DNA of 64,000 nt from Lucifuga dentata (Eukaryota; Chordata; Actinopteri; Ophidiiformes; Bythitidae), in contig VXCM01001242.1 of NCBI GenBank assembly GCA_014773175.1, forward strand, positions 175,591-239,590, written 5' to 3'. Each line of letters opens with the position of its first letter. Position 1 is the stretch's first letter. Positions 1 to 10,439 of this stretch are shown one piece after another. Made by a program: the position numbers and the translations under genes. A model generated the notes under the pieces. It was not told where the DNA came from and made no database searches. It saw only the letters and a program-made list of their open reading frames with translations.

Positions 1-2940
1 AGCTTTCAAAACTGGAAAGTAAAACCTGGAAATATGTATATTGTGTCTCCTTTAAAACATCTTAAGTCATTTTGGTAGAAGGTCTAAAAATGTTTCAAAG
101 ACAGGAAGGAATTAAAATACGATCCTGACCAAATCCAATGACTATTGAATCCTATGAGCCACATTTTTTTCATTCCGTCTTTTTTAAATTTAATATACCA
201 AAAAAAGGACAATTTCACTGTTTTATGTGCTTGTATGTGGAGACACATACAAACACTTCTACTTTGGTTGTTCCAGCTATAAAACATTTAAGAATATTTA
301 TTAGACACTGTAGTTGCTAATTCTTGCCATGGTTACATTATTTTCCCCTTTCTGAGCTGCTGAAAAAGTTTTAAAACTCATTAAATAAGTTTTGCTATCT
401 GCTCTGTGTATGGACACCAATATTCCCTTTACCAGGATATTCAGTTTTAGACGGTTTGACTGTATTAACATGGAAGTAATGTAATTTCTCTATTAATTCA
501 GTTGACATGGATCTGTTTCCTCATTGGTCTCCTGCTCTGCATGACTCGTTTGTTTTGTTAAATAGAATTTCTAATTTGGACTGAGCAGAAATCTACTTAT
601 GTTAACTGGGTTACATTTACACTGATTACAACCTCAAATAGTCAGATAAAGACAAAGAATTGCTTCAGAAGGAAGTCATTAATGTTCACATAAACGTACT
701 CTGACACACTATCAGACAGAGACAAGAGGTCCGCACATCCAGAGTAAAAGGACAGTGGCAGACTGCATGTTGTGCTAGTTTAGATACACAGTTTGCTGGA
801 TATGCAAGCTGCTGATTGCAGCGCATCTCATGCGTGTAATAAAATGTATCCATCCATTAAGTTATTATTGTCATTAACCATCTGTGTTCGTTGACTGGGT
901 TTTACACCCATCCTGACACCGTGTTATTGCAGAAACTGTCTGAGAGGGGAGAAAACAGGAGGGATTAGATTTTGATTGACAGTTAGGGAGAAGGGAGCTG
1001 CGTTGTTGCAACATCTGCTGAGCAGGTGATGGAGGAAGAGTGAAGACTGAGTTCACAGTTGGAATAGAAAACATGTCCTGCTGTCATAGTGTGTCTATGC
1101 TTCATCTCTACCAATGACCTTCATCATACACGTGCATATAGCAGCGTATAGTATGAGCTCAGGTTCAGAGTTATGCAGACTGAAGGGTTATTATAGCAGA
1201 ATAGATACTCCTGTCTGTTTATTTAGGCCAGCGCTGATTTATTATCACGTATCTAATGATAAAATATCCAGAGATTGTGCAAGCGAGGGAAAGGCAGCAA
1301 AACAGAACTGCCAGGTTTCTCAAAAGAACAAAGAAAAACATCACAACTGATTTGAACAGATCAGATTAAATGATAAGAATACAAGGTGGAAGTACAAAGC
1401 AGTAGTATAGTTATTTTGCACCAGAAACGGAGTTAATATGCTTTGAAAGAAGATGTATAGATTGTAAAAATGAGGTAGAAAAGGACCTGTAACATACTTT
1501 AACTTCTTCTAAACACTAATAAATGTGATGATTCAATCACAGAGTAGCATATGTGCCATGAGAGGGGCTTTTCCGTACATTCAGGGCAGCCATTTTGAAA
1601 AATGGCTGCTGCTCTTATCCTGGGATGAATTAGCAGTGACCCTATAGCCAAAAGTCTTTTAAAAGGCATGCGTAAGTTGTGTGCAAAGTTTTATGCTTTT
1701 ATCACAAAGTGCACAATTCCCCCCCACTCCACTGGACTATTTAAGGGGACATGTTACGCATGTTGGTATTTTCCCTTATTTTTATCGTATTTTTAACGAA
1801 GCCTTAAAAGGACACTGCCCAAAATGCTCTGTTTTCACTTAGTGAGCAGAGCAATGTTGCAGCAAGGGAAAGTAGAAGTGGATCAATGTACTTTTTTTGT
1901 GCATTAAAGGACCATACTGTCCATTTTGTATATTTGAGCCTAATATATTCAATTTTCATACATGTAACATTACTGACAATCATTTCNCCATTTTGTATAT
2001 TTGAGCCTAATATATTCAATTTTCATACATGTAACATTACTGACAATCATTTCTCAACAGATAAAAACGTATTTCAGCTTTCCTGATATTTAGCAAAATC
2101 TCTTAAGCTTTTAAAATCAAATATTCAAGCGATACACCCACCTTAAAAATCAATGTTTTGCCTGCTAATAGTTACGCAGCCTTGTGAAGTCACGGTCGTT
2201 TAAATTTTTCGATAAACTCAGGTCTTCTTTTGGGACTATATTCCCCAGTGGAGACATACATTCACTCCACACTTTTTATTGCACTTAAACGCTAAAATTA
2301 TGGAACTTCTAAAGAAAACCTGAATACACATCTTACTTGGAATGATGAATTACCTATCCCAAGAACAGTTCAAGTATCGTCTATGTACACGTTCAATTCA
2401 TTCTAGTTCAATTCTAATCTGATTAAGGCAATAAGTCGATTTTATCAAATGTTAAGTAAACACCATAATCAGACTGAAATCGTCATAAATTGATGTTTCC
2501 GATAAAGTTGATTTTAATAGCGTACCAGAATGAACTGAAACCAGTGGTGGTCTGGAAGGTGGGAAAAAATTGTTTTTAATTCACCGTTCCAGTAGTATGC
2601 TTTGGGAAATGACTGTCAGTGACATTACGTCTATAAAAATTGAATATATCAGGTTCAAACATGCAAAATGGATGGTATGGTTCTTTAAAGCATTGCAAAT
2701 ATTTCAGAATAGACCTCTAAATGAAAACAAGAACATGGAACTGTGTATAATCTGTTGCCTTAAAAAAAGAGAGAGAGAGAGAGAGACCTAAAATTCAAGA
2801 TGACAACTGATTTAGAAACTAAATGACAACAGATTCATCCAGGAGGAAATCACAGTGTCTAGAATACACGTTATTTCATGTCTGTCTGAAATGTAGGTTG
2901 AAACCTTTTTTTTTTTGTTTTTTGTTTTTGTCCTTTGCAG
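1..2940. other. phf1 intron sequence upstream of the first visible exon
   Basis: No exon could be recognised in this stretch on either strand. The first half of the PHD2 finger, which must precede the exon at 2941, was looked for as a Cys-rich frame ending in an AG or CG split Arg codon at a GT donor and was not found. It is therefore probably left of the window. The stretch holds one TTAA foldback element (1904-2688), a short GA run near 2768-2786 and otherwise AT-rich sequence with no signal I can name. Confidence 0.6.
1904..2688 (-). mobile_element. TTAA foldback MITE, subfamily A
   Basis: Starts TTAAAGGACCATAC and ends with a near-complementary terminus (GGTATGGTTCTTTAA). The terminal inverted repeats run about 85 bp inwards (TTTGAGCCTAATATATTC on the left, a diverged mirror on the right). 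Strand is given by the internal block GAATATAGTCCC, which reads on the minus strand here. A single-N join at 1987 duplicates 66 bp of the left terminal repeat, so the true element is about 718 bp. No coding capacity. Confidence 0.8.
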
Positions 2941-3009
2941 ATTTTATCAGTTCCAGTGTTCAGTTTGTGCAAAGGGACCAGAGACCATCCAGAGATTACC
3001 GATGACCTG
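2941..3009 (+). CDS. phf1: phf1 exon: end of PHD finger 2
   Basis: The acceptor is a T-rich tract ending TTTGCAG and the donor is TG|GTGACG. The frame begins with the last base of a split Arg codon and reads FYQFQCSVC, then AKGPETIQRLPMT, then TG, which completes a Trp with the first base of the next exon. This matches the Polycomb-like family at the end of PHD2 (human PHF1 has RFYEFECCVC here). The CxxC is the last zinc-binding Cys pair of the finger. PHF1 is an accessory subunit of Polycomb repressive complex 2 and acts on chromatin in the nucleus; PHD2 is followed directly by the DNA-binding extended-homology domain. The exon is 69 nt and in phase with its downstream neighbour. Recognition rests on remembered family sequence and on splice phase, not on an alignment. 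Confidence 0.88.
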
Positions 3010-3341
3010 GTGACGTTAACATTAATACTTTCCCTGACAAATTTACAGCATAGTTTAAACTTTAAAACACTGTTTTCGACTTTGTTAAGGCAGAGAAACA
3101 TGAATTATTTAACAGTGCAGGTTGTAACACTGAACATCAAGAGCAAAAAATTATTTTCTTATCCTTCTTCACTCGCAATTTATTAGGACGTTTCAGTACA
3201 TTCTGATGTCTACTTTGGGACAAATCTTATTTGTGCTGCTTCATACAGACAGCAGATGTATCAATAGGAGACAAATGCTAAAAATATTCTATTTCTTAAG
3301 CTGGTTTTATTGTGTGTTTTCTGTCATTTTTTGCAATGCAG
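3010..3341. other. phf1 intron
   Basis: A 332-bp intron, GT donor at 3010 and AG acceptor at 3340-3341. No other feature seen. Confidence 0.8.
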
Positions 3342-3465
3342 GGTGGATTTGGCTCATTTGGTGCTCTACCATCTCTCCTTGTGCTGCAAGAGGAAGTACT
3401 TTGATTTTGACCATGAAATCATGTCCTTCACCAATGAGAATTGGGACTCATTGCTCCTAGGCGCA
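3342..3465 (+). CDS. phf1: phf1 exon: extended-homology winged helix, first part
   Basis: Acceptor TGCAATGCAG. The first G completes Trp, then the frame reads VDLAHLVLYHLSLCCKRKYF, followed by DFDHEIMSFTNENWDSLLLGA. This is close to the human PHF1 sequence that starts WVDVAHLVLYHL and ends NWDSLLLGE. It is the start of the extended-homology (winged-helix) domain that in Polycomb-like proteins binds unmethylated CpG DNA and helps bring PRC2 to CpG islands. The donor is unusual: GCA|GTACTG is weak. It was chosen because it leaves phase 0 and the next exon begins LSDTPRQ, matching human ELSDTPK. A GC donor at 3461 would leave phase 1 and break the frame. Confidence 0.93.
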
Positions 3466-4553
3466 GTACTGATATTTCTCCATTTAAGCACCATGATGAA
3501 ATGATGTGAAATGCTGCCAGTCAGTTTGCATTCCGGACATAAAACCTATTAACTACCCATTAAAGTAATATTTAAAGTTAAAAAAGTAAAATCTCCGTGC
3601 AAGCTCACAGGGGAACATCACTCAATAAAAATTGTGTATTATGTTTCTAGGATCAATGAAAGTCTGACCAGTATTTCTGAGCATAAATAAGACTCTCGCA
3701 AAGTTGTTGTAATATTAGGTAACAAGTCTGAAGTTGATCCATAGAGAATGAACAGGAGAAGATAAAAGTAGAGGTGACACTGTTTGCATCTGGAGTCGGG
3801 TTCTCCTTTAAAGGACAATACCGGCAATATTTCATGTTTGAGCCCAATATATACAATCTCCACACATGTTACATTACTGACAATAATTTCCCAAAATATA
3901 TTACTTTAACGATACATTTTAGAATTCTTTTTCCTATCTTCCAGACTGCCACTGGTTTCACTTCATTCAAGTACACTATTAAAATCAACTTCTAGAGACT
4001 TGAAATGCACTTCGGATAAGTAATCCATCAGCATCTCTTAAGTTTTTTTTGCCTAAGTAACTTTATTTAACTGGTCCAACACTGAGCCTCACGGAAGACA
4101 ATGTACAATATGCCTCCGCCAGGGAATATAGTTCCAGCAGAAAATGGCATTTTTATGTTTTGACCCTCTGTCTCCCGTCCTCTGTTTCCTACCAATGAGC
4201 AGAGCAAGTGTTGTCACATGACTTTTGCTGCTAGATTTTGGTTTGATTGGATGTTTTCCAGTGTTCAAACCGAATCAAACAAAGCAGCAAATGCAACATT
4301 GTGACAATATTGTCCCTGATTCAGACCAGAGCAAGCCAACTACACATCTGAAAACACCTCCAGAATATTTATCTTGTCGTGGCGTAGCAGCATTTTTCCA
4401 GTCAAGGCTGCGATATGTTGTTTCCCACAGCGAGATTATTTCTGTGGCTGTCAGTGAATGTTAAAGGAAATCACTTGATGCATTAAGGTTTTCTGTCTGA
4501 TGGCCGTCCACTGTGTAAACACTCTTTGATTTCCATTCCTGTCTGGGCTTCAG
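3466..4553. other. phf1 intron with a truncated MITE
   Basis: An intron of 1088 bp, occupied at 3808-4160 by a B-type TTAA element. The remaining sequence shows no exon. Confidence 0.75.
3808..4160 (+). mobile_element. TTAA foldback MITE, subfamily B, 3' truncated
   Basis: Left terminus TTAAAGGACAATACCGGC is present, followed by the B-type interior (CTTCCAGACTGCC, AACTGGTCCAACAC and GGGAATATAGTTCC). Recognisable sequence stops around 4160 and there is no right terminal repeat. Confidence 0.65.
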
Positions 4554-4621
4554 CTCTCTGACACGCCAAGGCAAGACCGCTGTCACAATCTCCTCAACGC
4601 CCTGAACTCCCACAAGGACAG
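4554..4621 (+). CDS. phf1: phf1 exon: extended-homology winged helix, second part
   Basis: Acceptor GGGCTTCAG and strong donor AG|GTAAGC. The 68-nt exon starts in phase 0 and reads LSDTPRQDRC then HNLLNALNSHKD, ending with AG, which forms Arg with the first base of the next exon. Human PHF1 has LSDTPKGERSSRLLSALNSH at this point, so the exon is nearly colinear. It continues the winged-helix domain started at 3342 and belongs to nuclear PRC2 accessory function. The minus-strand open frame over the same bases is a shadow. Confidence 0.93.
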
Positions 4622-5753
4622 GTAAGCCACAGCATATGATGACAAGAATAAACACCGGCCACACACGACCGGATTGATGAATAGCACCCCATGAATAGAG
4701 GGACACTTCTTAGCGCTCCACAGTATGTAATGCTGGGCATAAATGAGCGAGATGAATGTGTGACTTTGAATAAAGCAGCATTAAAGCATAAGTGCCAGTC
4801 AGACAGACACAATTTAACACATTTTGGTCTTGTTTGTCCTATTTGACATGGTAAACACCCCTTTATATCCTTTTTCTAGAAAGGGCACAAAACATTTGCA
4901 TTTAATTGCAGTAACCACTCTAGAATTATAATTGCTTTGGGTGGATTTTCACTGAATTCAGTGAAGAAAACTTGCATGTACAAGTTTTTGGAGGGACAGT
5001 CAGACCTAATTATTTATAGTTAATTATACATTTGCTATCTTTAAAATGTTCCTGAGTAAACTTTTTAATCAGGAAAGTACATTTTATTACACGGCTTTAC
5101 ATTCTTTATTAGCATTAGGAATAATGAAAAAAAAAAAAAAAAAAACNAAACCCAGCCAGCACCAGACCAGACTCACTGCATTTAATGTATGCACTCTTTC
5201 TGAGGCTGCATTTTAGTGAGCCAATGCCGATTTGTTTTGCTCACAAATGGCACATAACAAATATGATGTGTGAACAAAGGAAAAGCACATGGAATCACTT
5301 ATTCTAAGATCTATTTTGAACCACATTCAGATGAGAGATCAGACTTTCCTTCTATTGAAACTCGCACATCATAAAATGTGATAGTCTTCTACTTTGTCCA
5401 TACGTGAATAATGTAAGCAGTATATGCACAGATTCCTTCCTTGTATCAAGATGCCCCTGAAAACCGAGGTAGCAGAGAACATACCGCACACACCCATGTG
5501 CTCTAATCCTTCTTCTCCAGCTTGAAATATGACTATGACACTCTTGATCTTTAAAGATGCTTCAGAAAGCATCCATCTCGGGAATCAAGTCCCGTATGTG
5601 CATGTTGTTTCAGATTTAAGCCATGTAAACACAGGTATTGGATGTGAGTTGCTTAAAAAAAGATGTAAAGAGGCTATAAAAAAAATAGAATATGGTAAAA
5701 AACAATCTGAATTAGGCATCAAGCCCTGTGTATTTCTTTTGATGTCCCCCCAG
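4622..5753. other. phf1 intron
   Basis: An intron of 1132 bp with a poly-A run at about 5127-5145 and a single N at 5147. No exon or named element seen. Confidence 0.7.
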
Positions 5754-5885
5754 GTTTGTGTCTGGAAAGGAAATCAAGAAGAAAAAGTGTCTTTTTGGGC
5801 TCCAGGTCCGAGCCCCACCTCCGCTTGTGTCTGATTCGTCCCCCCTCATCACTGATCCACCTATCAGCATCACACACCGGAGAAG
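5754..5885 (+). CDS. phf1: phf1 exon: DNA-contact loop of the winged helix and start of linker
   Basis: Acceptor TCCCCCCAG and donor AG|GTCAGA. The first G completes Arg, then FVSGKEIKKKKCLFGL is followed by QVRAPPPLVSDSS. Human PHF1 has RFISGREIKKRKCLFGLHAR, so this exon is among the best-conserved parts of the gene in the window. The IKKKK run is the basic loop that in Polycomb-like proteins contacts CpG-containing DNA. The tail (LITDPPISITHRRR) is a Pro/Ser linker without clear human counterpart. The exon ends in phase 2 and the next begins with one base, giving Ser. Continuing past the donor meets TAA within three codons, which supports the splice. Confidence 0.93.
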
Positions 5886-7736
5886 GTCAGAGTAAGGACA
5901 ACGCCTCTCCTTTGAATCTTATCTCAATAAGAGCTGCAAGATTCCCACAGGGTGCATAGTCATTACGCATGAACAATTAACTGAGGAATCAAAGGACTGC
6001 AATTTTCACATGCAGCAAATATATCAGTGTCTTAATATCCTCTTAAGAGAGTATTAAATCCTGTGTGTGCTTATGTTGTCCATAAGCTAGTGTGTGTGCA
6101 GTGTGCGATGTGTGTGCGCATGCATCTGCACGTGTCCTGCTGGCTGCTGGAGGTTTAGACACATTTTTCATTACAATCATTTACATTTTTTAGCAATTAG
6201 CTGTTGTGTTGCCAGAGAGAAATATAATGAAATGATTTGCAGTGCAGGCATTTTAAAGGGGATGTATTATATAGATTTCCAAGTTGTTTTTATTTAGGTG
6301 TATATTTTGAATCTTTGCAATGCTTTAAAGGACCATACCAATGGTTTTACATGTTTGAGCCCACTAAATACTACCTGCATAATATTACATTGCTTCCAAC
6401 CATTTTCCAAAGCATACTACCAGAGCAGTACATTTTCAAATTGATTTTCTATTTTCAAGGCAGCCATTGGTTTCACTATTAAAAATAAGAGACTTGAAAC
6501 GTGCTGGAGATAAATAATCTTTTACCAAACCACATGTAATTATTTTTTGTCAAAGACACTTAATTTAAGTATTTTATTGCAGTTAAAAGCAATGAGAGAT
6601 CTTAATTCTCTAGGGAATATAGTCCCTGGAGAAAAAAGACTGCTTTTACCTGAGAAATCAAAATGCTACTATATTTGGATGGGTACATGTTAGCAAGCAA
6701 AACATTGAATTTTAAGGTGGCTGAAAATTAGATCTTTAGAGATGAGGGGATTTGGCAAAATAACACAAAAACTAAATACAGCTGTATGCTTTGGAAAACA
6801 GTTGGCAGTAACATAACGTTTACGTGGGTAGTATTTATTGGGCTCAAACATACAAAACTACTGGTATCGTCCTTTATTGTGCAAAACAACAACTAAATAA
6901 CTTCTTCTCTCCCTTGCTGCCACACTGCTGTGCACACAGAGTGAAAACAGGTTGTTTTAGGTACTGTCTCTTTAAGGCCTTCTTAAGCATGTGTTCTGAT
7001 TGGCCAGTTCCAACATAGCAGATGCTGGTGAAACACTTGGTTGCACTTATTTAAATTGTGGGCGTGTCTCACCACTTTTGTTACATGTTGATGTCAGCAT
7101 GCTACAGAAGTAAAGGACCAAGCAAAAATGAGGTTTTCAGGGCAGTTCAGGACATTTGGATTTATCTTATTGGATGCATTCCTTTGGTCTGAACCTCAAG
7201 CTTTGCAACTTTCATAAAACATACACCTCACTACATTACACCAAAGAAATGAGGGAAAATAACAAAATAATAATCATAATAATATATCCCCTTTAAAACA
7301 ATTCAACAATTTACCCATATGTTTATATGTGTTGGAATAATAGCATCAGTACGTTCATTAATTTCATTCATGTTTCATTTTATGGGGTGTAATGAACTTT
7401 GCTGCCACTAGGGGTGACTATTGAGTCTTGTTACTGTTATCAAGACAGGAAAAGAGCTCTGACTTCACTTTCAATCAGAAGAGAACAGCGCAGAGGAAGA
7501 TTTTATGAGTGTGTGTGTGTTTTTTTTCATCTTTTCCATACTTGTCAGCCGTCTAATTTGTTACCTCTGTGTATTTGTGAGACGAATCCCATCACAACAC
7601 TTCATCACATCAGCTCACTGCATCATGTCATTGTATTTTACACCTCCCACTGGGCTTTTTCACACACTCACAAGTTGCACACGAAGACTCTGTGTGCACA
7701 CTCTTATATTTATTTATGTGTTTTTATTCACTTCAG
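5886..7736. other. phf1 intron with a B-type MITE
   Basis: An intron of 1851 bp. It contains the foldback element at 6325-6877 and a short GT run near 7508-7521. Nothing else could be assigned. Confidence 0.7.
6325..6877 (+). mobile_element. TTAA foldback MITE, subfamily B
   Basis: Left end TTAAAGGACCATACCAATGG; right end CTGGTATCGTCCTTTA with the final TTAA decayed to TTAT. The termini are inverted over roughly 80 bp (TTTGAGCCCACTAAATAC against GTATTTATTGGGCTCAAA). Confidence 0.75.
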
Positions 7737-7815
7737 CCCGCTGTCACTGCCCTGCCAGAGGAGAGCGGGGGGGCCAGAGTCTCGTAAATCAAAGCGCCGC
7801 ATCATGGAGACACAG
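7737..7815 (+). CDS. phf1: phf1 exon: basic linker
   Basis: Acceptor TTCACTTCAG and donor CAG|GTCAGT. After completing Ser, the exon reads PLSLPCQRRAGG then PESRKSKRRIMETQ. It is a short basic, low-complexity segment. Its position agrees with the human PHF1 stretch rich in Arg/Lys (GKRRRPEPEP onwards) after the winged helix, but residue similarity is weak. The call rests on splice sites, on the phase fitting both neighbours (phase 2 in, phase 0 out) and on the RKSKRR cluster, which could be a nuclear localisation signal by inference. The same frame is open far beyond the exon on both sides, so exon limits rely on the splice sites alone. Confidence 0.72.
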
Positions 7816-9211
7816 GTCAGTGCCTCTGTCTTGACCCTCCACCAACCTGTGTTTTTTTTTTCTTTTTTTATGCAGCCAGGTACACAGCTCTCTCCCATCC
7901 AAATAACCTGTCAGTCACACTCCGAGATGACAGCTCATTTCGCAGTCCAGATCTGTCTGCGTATCCTTTAACACCCAGTGCGGCTCAGTGTCTCAGTGTT
8001 CTTGTGGCTCTAGTTTGCTGCATGTTCCATGCTTTCTCGTGCAGGGTTAGCCTAGGGTAGCGTGTTAGAGATGTCTGTGTTTCAACGAGTACCATTCAGG
8101 CACTCTGCTCTGCACAAATGGGCTTTTGCATAAACACCCGCTCATGTGTTTCATCAACATCTGCAGCTCAGCGCTGTGTTTATCGCGATCATCAAACCCG
8201 AATCCCAGGGGATCTCGCTGAAACAGGCAACATCACATGTCGCTGTTGCTATTTTTGAACAGCATTCTAAAACATGAATGCTGATTGTGCCGTGTGCTCC
8301 TCCACATTCTGATTCCTGTATGTGTACGTACAGTAATCTTGGAATAATGCACATCGCTGAGCACTCTTTTGTTTTGTTTTTTTCCCTGGAACATACAGGC
8401 CCATTGCGTCCCCTGATGCATCCTAATCTCTGTCTCTTTTGGAGGGGGCAGGTTGGTTATGCTAGGGAAAGTGAGATGGGAAGGAATGCAGAATTACACA
8501 GCCTGGGATTGTTTCCAAGTGCACTTTGCAGTCGATTACAGTTTGGCCAGGTGGCGCTGGCACCTTGACAATGCAGCATTGGCAGAGAGCATCCATTTAA
8601 AGGCACAGACTAAGGCCAGCGAATAATAACCTGCCATCCTAATAACAATGCGAGACAAAGGAATGATAATGGACCAAGTGGGGTTCCCATATGCCCCATA
8701 TGTCCAGCAATGAAGGATGCCAAACTTTATGATGGTGACATCTCCGGTGACTGATGGATCTGATGATGTTGTTGCTTGTTATGGGTCGTGAGCTGGTAAG
8801 TCAGGAAAGATGGTTCTTACCAGCGAGCTCCATAAGCTGTGCTACTGAGCTGATATGTTTAAGTGGGACATCCTGCTGCTGTGCCTGATGAGCCATAGGA
8901 TGTGATGTGACTTAATGATGTTAGCACAGATTTATGGACGTATCTGAACTCAGTGTAGGAACGTGGCAGTGATCTGTGTGTCGCTTCAAACACTTCCACT
9001 GCAAGAACACAGAAACGCAGGATGTGTGTTAACTCTAAAACGCAGTTTGTTGATGAAACTACATATGCAAAAGCTGTATTTAGTGGAAAGCTGTGAAAGC
9101 TCCATATGCAGAATGAACTTAATGCATGACTAAGTATCGGTGCTTGATTGGCTCCTGTGATGATGTTGGCACCCAAACACAAGCTGATCCTTGTGTTTCT
9201 CCTGTGCCCAG
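7816..9211. other. phf1 intron
   Basis: An intron of 1396 bp with no repeat or exon that I can name. A micro-exon cannot be excluded, for example after the T-rich tract ending TATGCAG near 7875. Confidence 0.6.
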
Positions 9212-9324
9212 GCTTGTCCACCCCCAGTTGCTGCCAACCCGATTGAGCTGCTGCCATGTTGCCATGGCTACATGGGCGGGGCCAACATTTACAACTCCAG
9301 GAAAGACGAGGAGCTTAATTTGAG
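9212..9324 (+). CDS. phf1: phf1 exon: linker with conserved GYxG motif
   Basis: Acceptor CTCCTGTGCCCAG and donor AG|GTGAAG. Phase 0 in, phase 2 out. It reads ACPPPVAANPIELLPCC, then HGYMGGANIYNSRKDEELNL. Human PHF1 has SYQGSSGYNFRPTDARCL in the corresponding place just before SSPIRMF, so the aromatic-Gly motif supports orthology. The segment lies between the winged helix and the C-terminal chromo-like domain and has no known fold. A minus-strand open frame of 132 codons across this exon is a shadow. Confidence 0.82.
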
Positions 9325-9498
9325 GTGAAGAATGCTGTACTGTGGATTTGTTTAGTTATTTGTGGGTTTGTGAAGGCTTAAATTAATACCTCTCAGTCAC
9401 TGACAATCTTTTTTTCCACAGCTTGAAACAGTTTTTAATAACATGGTAATATGATTTAGAGCTGCAATGCAGACATCATTGTGCATTTCTGCCCACAG
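9325..9498. other. phf1 intron
   Basis: A short 174-bp intron, GT donor and AG acceptor (GCCCACAG). Nothing else seen. Confidence 0.8.
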
Positions 9499-9585
9499 CT
9501 CTCCTCCTAAGCGGATGTTTGCCCTGTACCACACCACCTATAATGGAAGTACCGGACTCTCCAGGACTCTTCAGCACTACAACAG
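9499..9585 (+). CDS. phf1: phf1 exon: conserved SSPxxRMFA segment
   Basis: Acceptor TGCCCACAG and donor AACAG|GTTTTG. The first base completes Ser, giving SSPPKRMFALYHTTYNG, then STGLSRTLQHYN and a split Ser. Human PHF1 has LPSSPIRMFASFHPSAST, so the RMFA core identifies the segment. Phase 2 in and phase 2 out, both matching neighbours. Its function is not established; it belongs to the linker that precedes the C-terminal SUZ12-binding domain. Confidence 0.87.
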
Positions 9586-9875
9586 GTTTTGCTCAATTAA
9601 GCAATCTTTAATAAGCAGCATATAATATCATACTTGATCAACAGAGGGCAGACCAAACAACACCGTTACATCTTTAACTTTTGAGTCACAAATTCAGCAT
9701 TCCAAACATGCCCATAAAAGTGGTTTGTGTTAGGATGCTGCCGACATACTGATTGTTGTTTAAGTGTATGGGGTTTTTGAGTTATCTTCCAAAAGTTTGC
9801 CGCGATAACACAAAAGGACTTGTTTTTTTTCTTTCTTCCACTGAATTTTTTTTACTCCTCCTTAGATCCTTAGAT

Positions 9876-10439
9876 CAGGGGTACTCAAATACAATTCTTA
9901 AAGGTCCACAAAGGAAATTTTCAATAAGACAAAGGTCCGTTTAGAGGTCAGTCAAGCCAGGGTCGGGTTGTGTTGAGTGGGGGTGGGGGNAAAGTCCTGC
10001 CTCTCTCGACAGCCAATTCGACTCTGAGTCAAGCTAACTGCTGATGAAACTAGCTGCGCTGTCAACTTTCAATGAACTCAGCAGTCAACAATCAACAGTC
10101 AACTTTCAATGAGCCCAACACCATGTCAACCCATCATTGTCATGGAGATGATGGGATGCTGAATGTGGTTGGACCAAACCAAAGCAGAGTAGACGTTCTC
10201 ACACAGACAGTGGAGCAGTCAGACATTCGGAGCGCTGCTCGCAGTGAAGAAAGAGGAGAATTTTGACTCATTGCCTCACAGCGATGTCTCGCAGATAATG
10301 CAAATAATACATATGAAAAGTATAAATTGCTCAGGGTCTGGAGTGGTTCGGTCCGGATCCAGACTTTGAGGATGACTGCTTTAGGGGCTCCTAAGGCAGT
10401 CATCCTCAAAGTCATCGTAGAATTTGGTATCAACACCTG
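9876..10439. mobile_element. hAT-like non-autonomous element
   Basis: Left end CAGGGGTACTCAAATAC and right end GGTATCAACACCTG are imperfect inverted repeats of the CAGGGGT...CAA type common in hAT elements. No convincing 8-bp target duplication: flanks are CCTTAGAT and TAGTCTAA. A single N lies at 9990 in a G-rich run. A fragment with related sequence (AAAGTCCCGCCTCTC against AAAGTCCTGCCTCTC) occurs near 43018. Confidence 0.4.
10363..10412. repeat. 23-bp hairpin with 4-nt loop
   Basis: Arms 10363-10385 and 10390-10412 are complementary at 22 of 23 positions; the exception is a T:G wobble. The loop is GGCT. The arms begin ACTTTGAGGATGACTGC and end GCAGTCATCCTCAAAGT. It lies near the right end of the hAT-like element. 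Confidence 0.85.

Noticed and set aside
4225..4464. Similarity between about 4230-4375, 32730-32850 and 59210-59310 (AAACCAAACAG-like blocks with GGACCAGAG)
   Set aside because: The resemblance is patchy by eye; it could be another old repeat family, but I could not define ends or a consensus.
7399..7971. Open frame of 190 codons on the plus strand
   Set aside because: It contains the phf1 exon 7737-7815 in frame, but the rest is intron; the family match and splice sites limit it to the exon.
8859..9257. Minus-strand frame of 132 codons
   Set aside because: It is antisense to the phf1 exon at 9212 and its intron; no family resemblance.
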